This document shows positions 1-6,880 of a stretch of DNA of 64,000 bases, in pieces; the stretch's first letter is position 1, and every line of letters begins with the position of its first letter. Where the stretch lies: NCBI RefSeq assembly GCF_001437125.1, contig NZ_JQCA01000043.1, positions 92,991 through 156,990 of the forward strand. The letters run 5' to 3'. A program made the position numbers and the translations under genes. Under the pieces are notes generated by a model. It ran no database searches, was not told where the DNA came from, and saw only the letters and a program-made list of their open reading frames with translations. Origin of the DNA: Levilactobacillus paucivorans. Lineage in GTDB: Bacteria > Bacillota > Bacilli > Lactobacillales > Lactobacillaceae.

Positions 1-654
1 CGAAGTGGCCAACTCCACAGTCCGCGACACACCAACTTGCACGGTCCGATTACCACCGCCACCACCAAAACTGGTGTCTACCCAGCCTGGATTGACGGCG
101 TTTACTGTGACCGGCGTTCCTTCCAGTTCGGCAGCGAGTTTGATAGTGAACATATTAACCGCTGACTTGGAAGCCTGATAGCCAGATGCTTGTAACTTGT
201 GAATGCTGGTATTGGCATCGCTGGCCAGCGTCAATGACCCTACTGCACTGGAAATATTGATAATCCGGCCAGCCGGCGCTGCCTTCAAAAGTGGTAAGAA
301 GACCTGCGTGACGTCGATCAAACCGAAATAATTCACGTTAAAATCTTGCCGAATTGCATCTAGTGATAATTCTGATGGCTTGGTCTCATGATCAACGGCA
401 ATCCCAGCATTATTGATTAGAATATCTAAATTAGTAATACTCATTTTCGCGGCAACAATCGACTCATGGTCGGTTACATCCAACTGTACCGCCTGAGCTT
501 GAATACCAGCAGCCTCGAGCTGGGCAACAGCGGCCTGTCCACAAGCTAAATTCCTAGAACCAACATAGATATACTGGCCTTTCAACCCAAGCTCTAGGGC
601 TAATTCGTACCCCATCCCGCGATCAGCACCAGTAATTAATGTCTTGATAGTCAT
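1..654 (-). CDS. SDR-family oxidoreductase (3' end outside window)
   Basis: Short-chain dehydrogenase/reductase that likely reduces or oxidises a carbonyl/alcohol substrate with NAD(P)H in the cytoplasm; the substrate cannot be told. Seen: the N-terminal Rossmann glycine motif TGADRGMG right after the start, NNAG in the middle, a catalytic Ser in IINISSAVG and the YQASK motif (Tyr-x-x-x-Lys), then NPGWVDT. About 218 residues are present and the C-terminus runs off the window edge. Two in-frame ATGs (660 and 654) share an AAGGA site; I use the second, which gives better spacing. It is divergent from the MerR gene at 725, whose binding dyad sits in this gene's promoter, so it is probably the regulated target. 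Confidence 0.88.
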   Translation of the reverse strand, partial: MTIKTLITGADRGMGYELALELGLKGQYIYVGSRNLACGQAAVAQLEAAGIQAQAVQLDVTDHESIVAAKMSITNLDILINNAGIAVDHETKPSELSLDAIRQDFNVNYFGLIDVTQVFLPLLKAAPAGRIINISSAVGSLTLASDANTSIHKLQASGYQASKSAVNMFTIKLAAELEGTPVTVNAVNPGWVDTSFGGGGGNRTVQVGVSRTVELATS

Positions 655-687
655 ATCCATAGCTTCCTTTTCTGTTATGATGGATTT

Positions 688-718
688 ACTATAACAGCCT
701 AACGTAACGGGAGGTCAA
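688..718 (-). promoter_or_regulatory. MerR-type promoter and operator of the SDR gene
   Basis: Reading the minus strand, a -35 TTGACC (713-718) and a -10 TATAGT (688-693) are separated by 19 bp, the over-long spacer typical of MerR-activated promoters. A perfect dyad CCTnnCGTnACGnnAGG occupies 698-714, inside the spacer and touching the -35. The plus-strand GGGAGG of the dyad (709-714) doubles as the ribosome site of merR. MerR binding is inferred from family knowledge. Confidence 0.75.
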
Positions 719-724
719 GTCGAA

Positions 725-1105
725 ATGGAGAATAATCAAGTGATGCGGATCGGTGAGTTTGCGAAAGCCGCTAATGTCACGATTCGAACCGTCAGATATT
801 ACTTAGAGTGTGGCTTATTACCACCAGAAAAGCGCAATAAAAATAATCAGCGGATCTTCAACGATGAAGATCTACACTGGATGACTAATCTCCATTATTT
901 GCGAGAAGCTGGCATGTCGATTGTTGAATTACAACACTACACCACCTTAGTACGTGAAGGCGATAGTAGCTTACCGCAACGAATTGAGTTAATGCGCAAA
1001 CAACGTCAGCAAGTCATCGCTTCGATTGCGGATAAGCAGGAACAGCTGAAAGTGATTGATCATAAGCTTGAGCGGTATTTTGCTGGGGATAGTGCGGTGA
1101 TGTGA
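725..1105 (+). CDS. MerR-family transcriptional regulator
   Basis: Protein of 126 aa with an N-terminal MerR winged helix (RIGEFAKAANVTIRTVRYY, then the ERNKNNQR-like wing around residues 35-45) and a C-terminal coiled coil of about 45 residues; there is no cysteine-rich metal loop, so it resembles the drug/redox-stress MerR branch common next to SDR genes. Start ATG has GGGAGG 10 bases upstream. It is divergent from the SDR gene and the 17-bp dyad in the shared intergenic region is its likely operator, giving local control of the SDR and perhaps autoregulation. The inducer is unknown. Confidence 0.88.
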   Translation: MENNQVMRIGEFAKAANVTIRTVRYYLECGLLPPEKRNKNNQRIFNDEDLHWMTNLHYLREAGMSIVELQHYTTLVREGDSSLPQRIELMRKQRQQVIASIADKQEQLKVIDHKLERYFAGDSAVM

Positions 1106-1123
1106 GAGGCAAAAAAAATAAGA

Positions 1124-1155
1124 CCAACCGACGTTGTACAGAAAACGTCAGTTGG
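1124..1155. terminator. Bidirectional terminator between merR and the secreted-protein gene
   Basis: A 12-bp stem with one mismatch (CCAAC-GACGTT / AACGTC-GTTGG) is flanked by eight T on the minus-strand side and a short T-run on the plus side, serving the convergent genes ending at 1105 and 1186. Confidence 0.8.
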
Positions 1156-1185
1156 CCTTAAAAATATTGAGTACTAGTTTAATTA

Positions 1186-1590
1186 TTACTTGTGATACCA
1201 GCCAAGATAGGAGTAGCTACTTGACCAAGAAAATTTATATGTAACTTTACCATGACTCTTCTTGATTTTCATATGAGAATTTTTCTTAGTCAAATTCCCG
1301 TTATGGTAAGTTCCTTTTAATTTATACGTACCAGCACTAACCTTCTGATATTTGACGTTCGTCAAGTTCGTACTTGCCCAACCAGTTCGATATTCGGCAA
1401 TTGATTTGGCTGTCACTTTAAAATGAATCGTTTGTTTTGCACCATTTTGCTTGTAGCTCCGTTTCCATGAGCCTCTCAGTGCCTTAGGCGTTCCTTTATG
1501 CCAAGATGCTGCACTAGCCGTTGTCGGCACTGCTCCTCCTACTAATAAAACTGTTACTGCAGTAACTGCTATCTTACTAAATTTACCCAT
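1186..1590 (-). CDS. Small secreted protein, unknown function
   Basis: About 134 aa with a Sec signal peptide (lysine-containing start, hydrophobic VTAVTVLLVGGAV, AxA-like cleavage TTASAA) followed by a basic mature domain rich in Lys, Ser, Tyr and Trp. The mature part starts with PKALRGSWKR and later contains short beta-like segments. Two ATGs are adjacent; the inner one (1590) has the better distance to GGAGG. It is the last gene of a minus-strand set with two Mor-like regulators and a membrane protein. The P-K-x-x-R-x-x-W start is shared with the secreted protein at 2773, suggesting one family. Function not recognised. Confidence 0.75.
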   Translation of the reverse strand: MGKFSKIAVTAVTVLLVGGAVPTTASAASWHKGTPKALRGSWKRSYKQNGAKQTIHFKVTAKSIAEYRTGWASTNLTNVKYQKVSAGTYKLKGTYHNGNLTKKNSHMKIKKSHGKVTYKFSWSSSYSYLGWYHK

Positions 1591-1643
1591 CATCTTACCT
1601 CCAGATTAATAATTATTAATATTGAATCCTAGCATTTAGGCAA

Positions 1644-1946
1644 TCAGAACGGTCCTGTTCCATTCTCACGACGAGTGTTCAACATTCTGGCCGCTGAGCT
1701 TCGTTCTTCCGGAGAGTTTGTGTAATCGTTGGCATAATTCTTCAACTCTTCATTGGTCAGTTGACTCAACCGCTTAAAACACGCATCTATCTTCTGACTA
1801 CGTTCATGGTCTTGGCTAAATGCCCATCGCGTCAGAAGAATGAATCCTGCCGCGACCCCAGCTCCTATTTTACCCCAACCTAAACCAAATTTACTATGAG
1901 CAATCCAAACACCCACAATGACAACAATCAATAAAATAAATCCCAT
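1644..1946 (-). CDS. Small membrane protein, unknown function
   Basis: About 100 aa. Residues 1-18 form a membrane segment (MGFILLIVVIVGVWIAH) and a second hydrophobic stretch follows (GAGVAAGFILL), then a charged helical tail of about 55 residues with RLSQLTNEELKNYANDY and SSAARMLNTRR. GTG at 1949 and ATG at 1946 both lie behind AGGAGG; ATG has the better spacing. It begins 3 bases after the stop of the upstream Mor-like gene, so the two are translationally close and probably co-transcribed. Not recognised; the tail looks soluble and could bind a partner protein. Confidence 0.7.
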   Translation of the reverse strand: MGFILLIVVIVGVWIAHSKFGLGWGKIGAGVAAGFILLTRWAFSQDHERSQKIDACFKRLSQLTNEELKNYANDYTNSPEERSSAARMLNTRRENGTGPF

Positions 1947-1949
1947 CAC

Positions 1950-2228
1950 CTATTCCTCCTTTTGTTTAGTGACTTCACCCTGTCTCAAGACCTTGTAGAC
2001 CCACTTCTGGGAGTAGCCATATTTGTGCGCCAATGCCAATTGATTGTTCCCATTAAATTCCTCTCTCACTAACTGTGCGGCCAGTCTACGGTCGTACAGA
2101 TGAATCGGGATACTCAGTTGAGTGCCCTTATATTGAGAATGGATACGCAACATGGCCTCAGTGCCAACTATTTCACTTAGACTCCGGTAAAACTGGTGTA
2201 AGGCTTTAATCTCAACATCTTTGACCAT
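1950..2228 (-). CDS. Mor-like transcription activator family protein
   Basis: 92 aa when started at ATG 2228, which has AGGTGG at 7 bases; a longer reading frame upstream lacks a ribosome site. The C-terminal half (LALAHKYGYSQKWVYKVLRQ) looks like the helix-turn-helix of the Mor/C family of phage Mu-type activators, preceded by the family's helical dimerisation segment (FYRSLSEIVGTEAMLRIHSQYKG). The neighbour at 2337 is a paralogue with the same layout. Mor proteins activate phage middle promoters; in lactobacilli small chromosomal relatives occur beside secreted-protein genes, so local activation is my inference. Confidence 0.72.
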   Translation of the reverse strand: MVKDVEIKALHQFYRSLSEIVGTEAMLRIHSQYKGTQLSIPIHLYDRRLAAQLVREEFNGNNQLALAHKYGYSQKWVYKVLRQGEVTKQKEE

Positions 2229-2336
2229 TAACTCGCCACCTCTCAATTGAAATTTTAGTTTATTACACCTCTTTTCGTAACTGCATAACGACCTTACAAA
2301 GATACTTGTACTTTCCTTGCATTCCGCACTCACTTC

Positions 2337-2579
2337 TTACAGACGATTATCTCGAATCCAGCGCTCAAAGTACCCGTATAGTCTGGCTAAATCCTGATTG
2401 CTAGCTCTTGATTTCTTTAGAATCGGTCGTAACTGCTTGGAATCATACAACCGCATCGGCAAACTAAATTGTGACCCCCGCCAATAGCCATAAACCTTCA
2501 GCATATTCTCCTCACCAATCAGATCACTTAATTCTTGGTAAATTGGAAACAGAGCATCATAAATGACATTTTCGCTCAT
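2337..2579 (-). CDS. Mor-like regulator paralogue, shortened C-terminus
   Basis: 80 aa paralogue of the gene at 1950: IYQELSDLIGEENMLKVYGYWRGSQFSLPMRLYD aligns with FYRSLSEIVGTEAMLRIHSQYKGTQLSIPIHLYD over the N-terminal half, and LARLYGYFERWIRDNRL aligns with the putative recognition region, but the protein stops about 10 residues earlier. AGGAGG lies 10 bases before ATG. It may be a partner or antagonist of the second Mor-like protein, or a decaying copy. The 108-base gap between the two genes has no other feature that I see. Confidence 0.68.
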   Translation of the reverse strand: MSENVIYDALFPIYQELSDLIGEENMLKVYGYWRGSQFSLPMRLYDSKQLRPILKKSRASNQDLARLYGYFERWIRDNRL

Positions 2580-2608
2580 GATTCAACATCCTCCTGTGTA
2601 TACAAAAT

Positions 2609-2635
2609 AGGCCTAGTGCTAGATACACTAAGCCT
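2609..2635. promoter_or_regulatory. Inverted repeat upstream of the Mor-like genes
   Basis: Ten-base arms AGGCCTAGTG and CACTAAGCCT around a 7-base loop lie 30 bases before the first Mor-like start. On the minus strand the hairpin is followed by TATTTTG, so it could be a weak attenuator; as DNA it could be an operator for the adjacent regulators. Which of these applies is not decidable from sequence. Confidence 0.5.
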
Positions 2636-2772
2636 TCATAGTAATAATATATATTTGAAAACACAGATAATTCATTTTCATTAGGTCATTCATAAGGCAA
2701 AGAACGTGCGCTTGTTCACTTGAATAACCTACTGGCTCTTGTATACTAAAACTGTAAATGAGGAGGATTTCT

Positions 2773-3162
2773 ATGAAAAAAACAACTACACTCGTATTCC
2801 TAATGCTCTTTGGTCTTCTACTCGGAACTGGCATTACCCTAAACTCTGGTACCACTACTGCATCTGCTTCCCACGTTGTAAAATATGTTCCAAAAAAATA
2901 TCGCCACAAGTGGTATGGAATGGATGGTGACTGGTTTAAACTGACTAAGCACAGCATTTCGGCTGGTTATCTGTCTAAACGATCTATGAAAGCCGGAGTT
3001 GGATTCTCACGCGTGTATAGCTCTCACCACATTCGTGTTTATGCCAACAACATGCCCGTATATGATTTTAAATTAAAACATGTCAAAGGCCTTGGAGAAG
3101 CACACAAGCACTGGCATCTGTATGCCCATGCACTGGGAGAAAAGGGTACATACATTTATTAG
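2773..3162 (+). CDS. Small secreted protein, unknown function
   Basis: 129 aa starting at ATG 2773, which has AGGAGG at 6 bases; the in-frame ATG at 2758 overlaps that ribosome site and is unlikely. Signal peptide KKTTTLVFLMLFGLLLGTG with an ASAS cleavage region, then a basic, His- and Tyr-rich mature part beginning VPKKYRHKWYGMDGDWFKL. No membrane anchor or LPxTG is visible, so it is probably released or held by charge. A -10 TATACT with TTGAAT 16 bases upstream precedes it, divergent from the Mor-like genes. Shares its P-K-x-x-R-x-x-W motif and size with the protein at 1186. Confidence 0.75.
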   Translation: MKKTTTLVFLMLFGLLLGTGITLNSGTTTASASHVVKYVPKKYRHKWYGMDGDWFKLTKHSISAGYLSKRSMKAGVGFSRVYSSHHIRVYANNMPVYDFKLKHVKGLGEAHKHWHLYAHALGEKGTYIY

Positions 3163-3220
3163 ATATCCAAACTACCGTGAAATAAGCGTAGGTTAGAAAC
3201 CACAAACAACTACAAGCTAA

Positions 3221-3256
3221 AGAAGCCACGACTATTCTTAGTCCGTGACTTCTTTT
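3221..3256 (+). terminator. Rho-independent terminator
   Basis: Stem AGAAG-CACG-ACTA / TTAGT-CGTG-CTTCT followed by five T closes the secreted-protein transcript. Confidence 0.75.
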
Positions 3257-3280
3257 TCGAATAAACACACGTACTTAATC

Positions 3281-3305
3281 CTCAAAACCGCATCACTTAT
3301 GATAC
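3281..3305 (-). other. SCC-type attachment-site-like sequence at the rlmH 3' end
   Basis: The minus strand reads TATCATAAGTGATGCGG through the rlmH stop codon. This resembles the integration sequence used by staphylococcal cassette chromosome recombinases at the same gene (consensus, from memory, GAAGCnTATCAyAArTrA), and the similarity continues past the TGA stop. No recombinase gene and no second copy of the repeat is in the window. Confidence 0.5.
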
Positions 3306-3772
3306 GGCGACCCCTCATTAATCATAAACGCCCGATAAACCTGCTCCGTCAACACCAACCGCATCAACTGATGAGGCAGCGTGAACCGACCAAAGGAAAT
3401 CTGGGTGTTCGCCCGCTTCAATACGGCTGGCGTCAGTCCCAGGGACCCACCGATGACGAAGGTGATGTCTGAGTGGCCGTAGGTGGTCAAGTCCTTCAAT
3501 TCCTTGGCAAACTCCTCAGATGACCGTTCCTTGCCCAGAATGGCCAATGCGTAGACGTATTCGCGGTCCTTAATTTTACTCAGGATACGTTCGCCTTCTG
3601 CGGCCATAACCTGGTCCATTTCGGCCTGTGACATGCTTTCTGGGGCCTTTTCATCTGGCACCTCGACGATGCTGAATTTACAGAAACGGGAGAGTCGTTT
3701 GGCATACTCCGCGATCCCTTGTTTAAAGTACTTTTCCTTTAACTTTCCGACGACGACAAACTTGATGTTCAT
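3293..3772 (-). CDS. rlmH: 23S rRNA pseudouridine-1915 N3-methyltransferase
   Basis: SPOUT-class methyltransferase of 159 aa that methylates pseudouridine 1915 in helix 69 of 23S rRNA on assembled ribosomes using S-adenosylmethionine. Seen: [26 protein letters not shown] at the start, the knot-forming [14 protein letters not shown], and the conserved C-terminal ending [13 protein letters not shown]. Start ATG 3772 has AGGAGG at 6 bases and gives the canonical length; a longer frame adds six residues without a site. The gene is the last in the htrA direction and is separated from htrA by a DnaA-box cluster. Same locus as staphylococcal orfX. Confidence 0.97.
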   Translation of the reverse strand: MNIKFVVVGKLKEKYFKQGIAEYAKRLSRFCKFSIVEVPDEKAPESMSQAEMDQVMAAEGERILSKIKDREYVYALAILGKERSSEEFAKELKDLTTYGHSDITFVIGGSLGLTPAVLKRANTQISFGRFTLPHQLMRLVLTEQVYRAFMINEGSPYHK

Positions 3773-3793
3773 AATTATCCTCCTATGCACAGG

Positions 3794-4121
3794 TTATCCA
3801 CAAAGTTATCCACAGGTGGACAAGCACTGTTTCTAGATATTGGGGGTAAACGATGTCCGACCTACGACATCTATTTTTTCGAAAAAAGTCAATGCTTTTT
3901 CAGTTATCCACCGTTGTCCCCCGAAACGGGCGTTCGGGGCTACCGCTTACAATCCCCGTCGCACCGCGCTTTTGACTATCAATTATTCAATAAAAATGTT
4001 TCTATCCACAGTTATCCACCGAACCTGTGGATAACTTTTACACCGGTTTCAACCGCGGTGTTGTCCTGTTTATAAGTTATCCACCGCAACTTTGGCGTGC
4101 TTATCCCCCAAGTTATCCACA
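3794..4121. other. DnaA-box cluster between rlmH and htrA
   Basis: Exact boxes TTATCCACA at 3794-3802, 3806-3814 and 4113-4121 and reverse TGTGGATAA at 4026-4034; single-mismatch boxes TTATCCACC at 3904-3912, 4012-4020 and 4077-4085 and CTATCCACA at 4002-4010. The 540-base gap between rlmH and htrA holds no credible gene. The cluster is about 32 kb from dnaA, so it is not the basal origin; titration of DnaA or DnaA-dependent regulation is the likely role. Confidence 0.8.
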
Positions 4122-4319
4122 AATGAAATTTCAAAAATTTTCCGCCCTGAATTACCCAAGGCCTTGGTGACTTCTTCGTTCGGCTCCTTATCCAATGACG
4201 ACCGCTTTCACCCGAGTTCGCCACCCCCGAAACTTCGGCTTTTCAATTAATAGTTTATCACAGCAAAAAACGCCAGCGGAGAAAAACTCCGTCGACGTTT
4301 TCAATTTCACAGATTTAGT

Positions 4320-5660
4320 TTAGCTTTCAGACGTGGCACTCGTCGTTTTACTCAACTGTGAGGACGTCTCGGTCAGCTTGACCTTTGTGGTCTTCTTCTT
4401 CCCATTATGGTAGTACGTCAGCAAAACGGTATCGTTCAACTTGTACTTGTACAGGAGATCTCGCAGCGTTGACTGGTCAGAAATCTCGTGGCCACCCAAC
4501 TCGGTAATGACGTCGTACTTGGCCAATCCGGCCTTCTTAGCGGGTGAATCTGCGGACGCGCTCATCACGACAACCCCGGCATCCACGCTAGATGGCAACT
4601 TCAGAACTGACTTCTGTTGCGAGCTGGAAACGTTGGCGAGGTCCACGTAGGTAATCCCTAACGCTGGCCGCACAACCTTCCCCTTCTTAACCAGTTGATT
4701 AATGATGTTGACCACTTCGTTGGACGGAATGGCAAAGCCCATCCCCTCAACACTGGTCCCTTCGGCATCACTGGCAATCTTGGACGAGGTAATCCCGACA
4801 ACCTGGCCACCGACGTTAATCAGCGCCCCACCGGAGTTCCCAGGGTTAATAGCGGCATCGGTTTGGATAACCGTGGCATTCCCAGTCTGAGTTCCCGCGG
4901 AGTTTGTGGTTTCAATTGTCCGTTTCTTAGCGGAAATGATCCCTTCGGTTAAGGACGTTGCGTACTGGCTACCCAGTGGCGACCCGATGGCTAGCGCGGT
5001 TTCACCGACCTTGATGTCATCGGAATTCCCAAATGAAGCAACGGTCTTCAGCGACGCGCCGTTAACCTTCAGCACTGCCAAGTCGGTGACGGAATCTTTC
5101 CCGACCAACTTCGCCTGAAGTTGCTTACCAGAGCTCGTCACCACGCGCAGTGCGGATGAACCGGACACCACGTGGTTATTGGTGACGATGTAGGCCGTGT
5201 TGCCGTCCTTCTTATAAACGACCCCGGACCCTTCGGAGGCTTCCTCTAAGGCTGCCTTGGACGAACTGGAATCCGAAGACGAGGATTCCTGACCAAACAA
5301 TTGGCCCAAAGTGCTGTTATTGTTTTGTTTCTGCAGGTTGACTACGGAGACCATGGCCCCCTTCACCTTGTTAAAGGCTTTGGTGGATTGACTGCTGACG
5401 TTGACCGTCACATTCGAGGTCTTGGTATTCCCGGTCGAATTACTACCACTAGGAACTGCCGTATCATTAATCCCACTATTATTAAAGTAAGTAATTCCGC
5501 CATAGGCCGCACCTCCACCTAACAGTCCGGCAACCAGTGCCGTCACGGCAACCTTTGTCAGGGTTAAGCCGCCTCGTTTACGAGTCTGAGGTGTTGGTGT
5601 TGTTTCGTTATTATCATTAGATTGATTATTCTGATTATTATTATCCATCGTATTGCGCAA
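4320..5660 (-). CDS. htrA: HtrA/DegP-family membrane serine protease
   Basis: Surface quality-control protease that degrades misfolded exported proteins. Layout: a short Asn/Gln-rich cytoplasmic start, one membrane anchor (VAVTALVAGLLGGGAAYGGI), a Ser/Asn-rich linker, a trypsin-like domain with the triad in VTNNHVVSG (His), TDLAVLKV (Asp) and NPGNSGGAL (Ser), then one PDZ domain (GVVVMSASADSPAKKAGL). The nearest ATG (5648) is 23 bases from GAGGAGGG, so TTG at 5660 is a better-spaced start; about 446 aa. Hairpins lie in the leader and around the start. It forms the distal end of the WalRK locus in the usual Firmicute order. Confidence 0.95.
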   Translation of the reverse strand: MRNTMDNNNQNNQSNDNNETTPTPQTRKRGGLTLTKVAVTALVAGLLGGGAAYGGITYFNNSGINDTAVPSGSNSTGNTKTSNVTVNVSSQSTKAFNKVKGAMVSVVNLQKQNNNSTLGQLFGQESSSSDSSSSKAALEEASEGSGVVYKKDGNTAYIVTNNHVVSGSSALRVVTSSGKQLQAKLVGKDSVTDLAVLKVNGASLKTVASFGNSDDIKVGETALAIGSPLGSQYATSLTEGIISAKKRTIETTNSAGTQTGNATVIQTDAAINPGNSGGALINVGGQVVGITSSKIASDAEGTSVEGMGFAIPSNEVVNIINQLVKKGKVVRPALGITYVDLANVSSSQQKSVLKLPSSVDAGVVVMSASADSPAKKAGLAKYDVITELGGHEISDQSTLRDLLYKYKLNDTVLLTYYHNGKKKTTKVKLTETSSQLSKTTSATSES

Positions 5661-5684
5661 AAAGCGCGAACCCTCCTCAATCAT

Positions 5685-5703
5685 CGGTCGGGGGTCACCG
5701 ACC
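5685..5703 (-). promoter_or_regulatory. Hairpin in the htrA leader
   Basis: Seven-base arms CGGTCGG and CCGACCG flank a 6-base loop just upstream of the htrA ribosome site; a second GCGC/GCGC hairpin lies between that site and ATG 5648. Such RNA structure could tune htrA translation, for example by temperature, but this is inference. Confidence 0.45.
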
Positions 5704-5781
5704 GCTAGTTTAGTAACTTCTATGTTACCCGGATCCTGTGAATTTTTTTTGATAAATAGATGGTGAAATCCTAAAGTTTTC

Positions 5782-6603
5782 TTACAGGGCGACTAACGGC
5801 GTGGCCTCTTCCGGATTGGTATCAATCAACTGAAAGTCATGCCCCACACCGAAATCACGGTTCTCCATCATGGAGGCCACGGTCAGGTGGCACAGGGACT
5901 GCATGTTGTTATGCAGGCTCCGGTGCCCCAGGTAAATCTTCTTGGTCCGGTTGCCTAGCACGTCCATCAGGGCGTCGGCCCCTTCCTCATTGGACAAGTG
6001 ACCCTTATCGCCAAGAATCCGTTGCTTCAATGGCCAAGAATACTCGCCCATCCGCAACATTTCCACGTCATGGTTACATTCCAACAGGTAGGCGTCGGCA
6101 TCCTTGATGACGCCCTCCACGTGTTCGGACACGTAGCCGGTATCCGTCAAGATGACAAAGGTCTTCCCATGGTAGTGAATGGCGTAGAACTGGGGTTCCG
6201 CGGCGTCGTGGGAGACCGAGAAACTCTCCACATCGATGTCGCCAAAGGTCTGAACGGTGTCCGGGGCAAAGAGGTGTTTCTGAGCCAAGTCGACCTTGCC
6301 GATCTTGGAACTCATCGCATCCCAGGTGCCCTCGTTGGCATAAACATTGAGCTGCTGGTACCGTCGTGCCAGAATCCCTACCGCTTGGCGGTGATCCGAG
6401 TGTTCGTGGGTGACCAATAACGAGTTAACGTCATTTAAGTCCCGGCCAATGTTACCCATTAATTTTTCAATCTTCTTGCCGCTAAGGCCCGCGTCGATTA
6501 AGATCCGCTGGTTAGGGCTCTCCACGTAGCACACGTTCCCCGTGCTACCACTGGATAAGACACTGATCCGCAAATCATCTGCTGCATCTGTCCGCAATTC
6601 CAT
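5782..6603 (-). CDS. walJ: Metallo-beta-lactamase-fold exonuclease of the WalRK locus
   Basis: 273 aa starting at ATG 6603 with AAGGAGAG upstream; the frame extends further but without a site. MBL-fold hydrolase with metal ligands in THEHSDH, then SVSHDAAEP, LTDTGYVS, LECNHD and GHRSL. The family (YycJ/WalJ) is a cytoplasmic nuclease linked to coordination of replication and cell division. It follows yycI but a terminator at 6845-6868 separates them, and a TTACAA / TATTAT pair 16 bases apart precedes this gene, so it may be expressed separately from walRK-yycHI. Confidence 0.93.
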   Translation of the reverse strand: MELRTDAADDLRISVLSSGSTGNVCYVESPNQRILIDAGLSGKKIEKLMGNIGRDLNDVNSLLVTHEHSDHRQAVGILARRYQQLNVYANEGTWDAMSSKIGKVDLAQKHLFAPDTVQTFGDIDVESFSVSHDAAEPQFYAIHYHGKTFVILTDTGYVSEHVEGVIKDADAYLLECNHDVEMLRMGEYSWPLKQRILGDKGHLSNEEGADALMDVLGNRTKKIYLGHRSLHNNMQSLCHLTVASMMENRDFGVGHDFQLIDTNPEEATPLVAL

Positions 6604-6844
6604 CTGCCCTCTCCTTAAATTCAATACCGTAATAATACCGCATTTCCGTACCGTTGTAACTAACCGCGTATCAAACAACTTATATTCAGGGGTCATTCCC
6701 ATTGGATCCCGCACTTCCCGGCTAAAGTGGGCCTACGCTGCCGTCACAGCACCGGATAGCCTCCTCGCCACCATTTGTGAGGATTTACCGGTTCCTTGGC
6801 AAGCAGCCCGTCAGCGGCCATTCTCGCCTGCCTACGTCGCCATC

Positions 6845-6868
6845 AAAAAAGGACGACCGCAGTCGCCC
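6845..6868 (-). terminator. Terminator after yycI
   Basis: Stem GGGCGAC / GTCGTCC (one wobble pair) with a run of six T on the minus strand directly downstream of the yycI stop. Confidence 0.65.
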
Positions 6869-6880
6869 CCTCAGAAATCT

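Noticed and set aside
4012..4224. Minus-strand 70-codon frame in the DnaA-box cluster
   Set aside because: It consists mostly of translated DnaA-box sequence and lacks a ribosome site.
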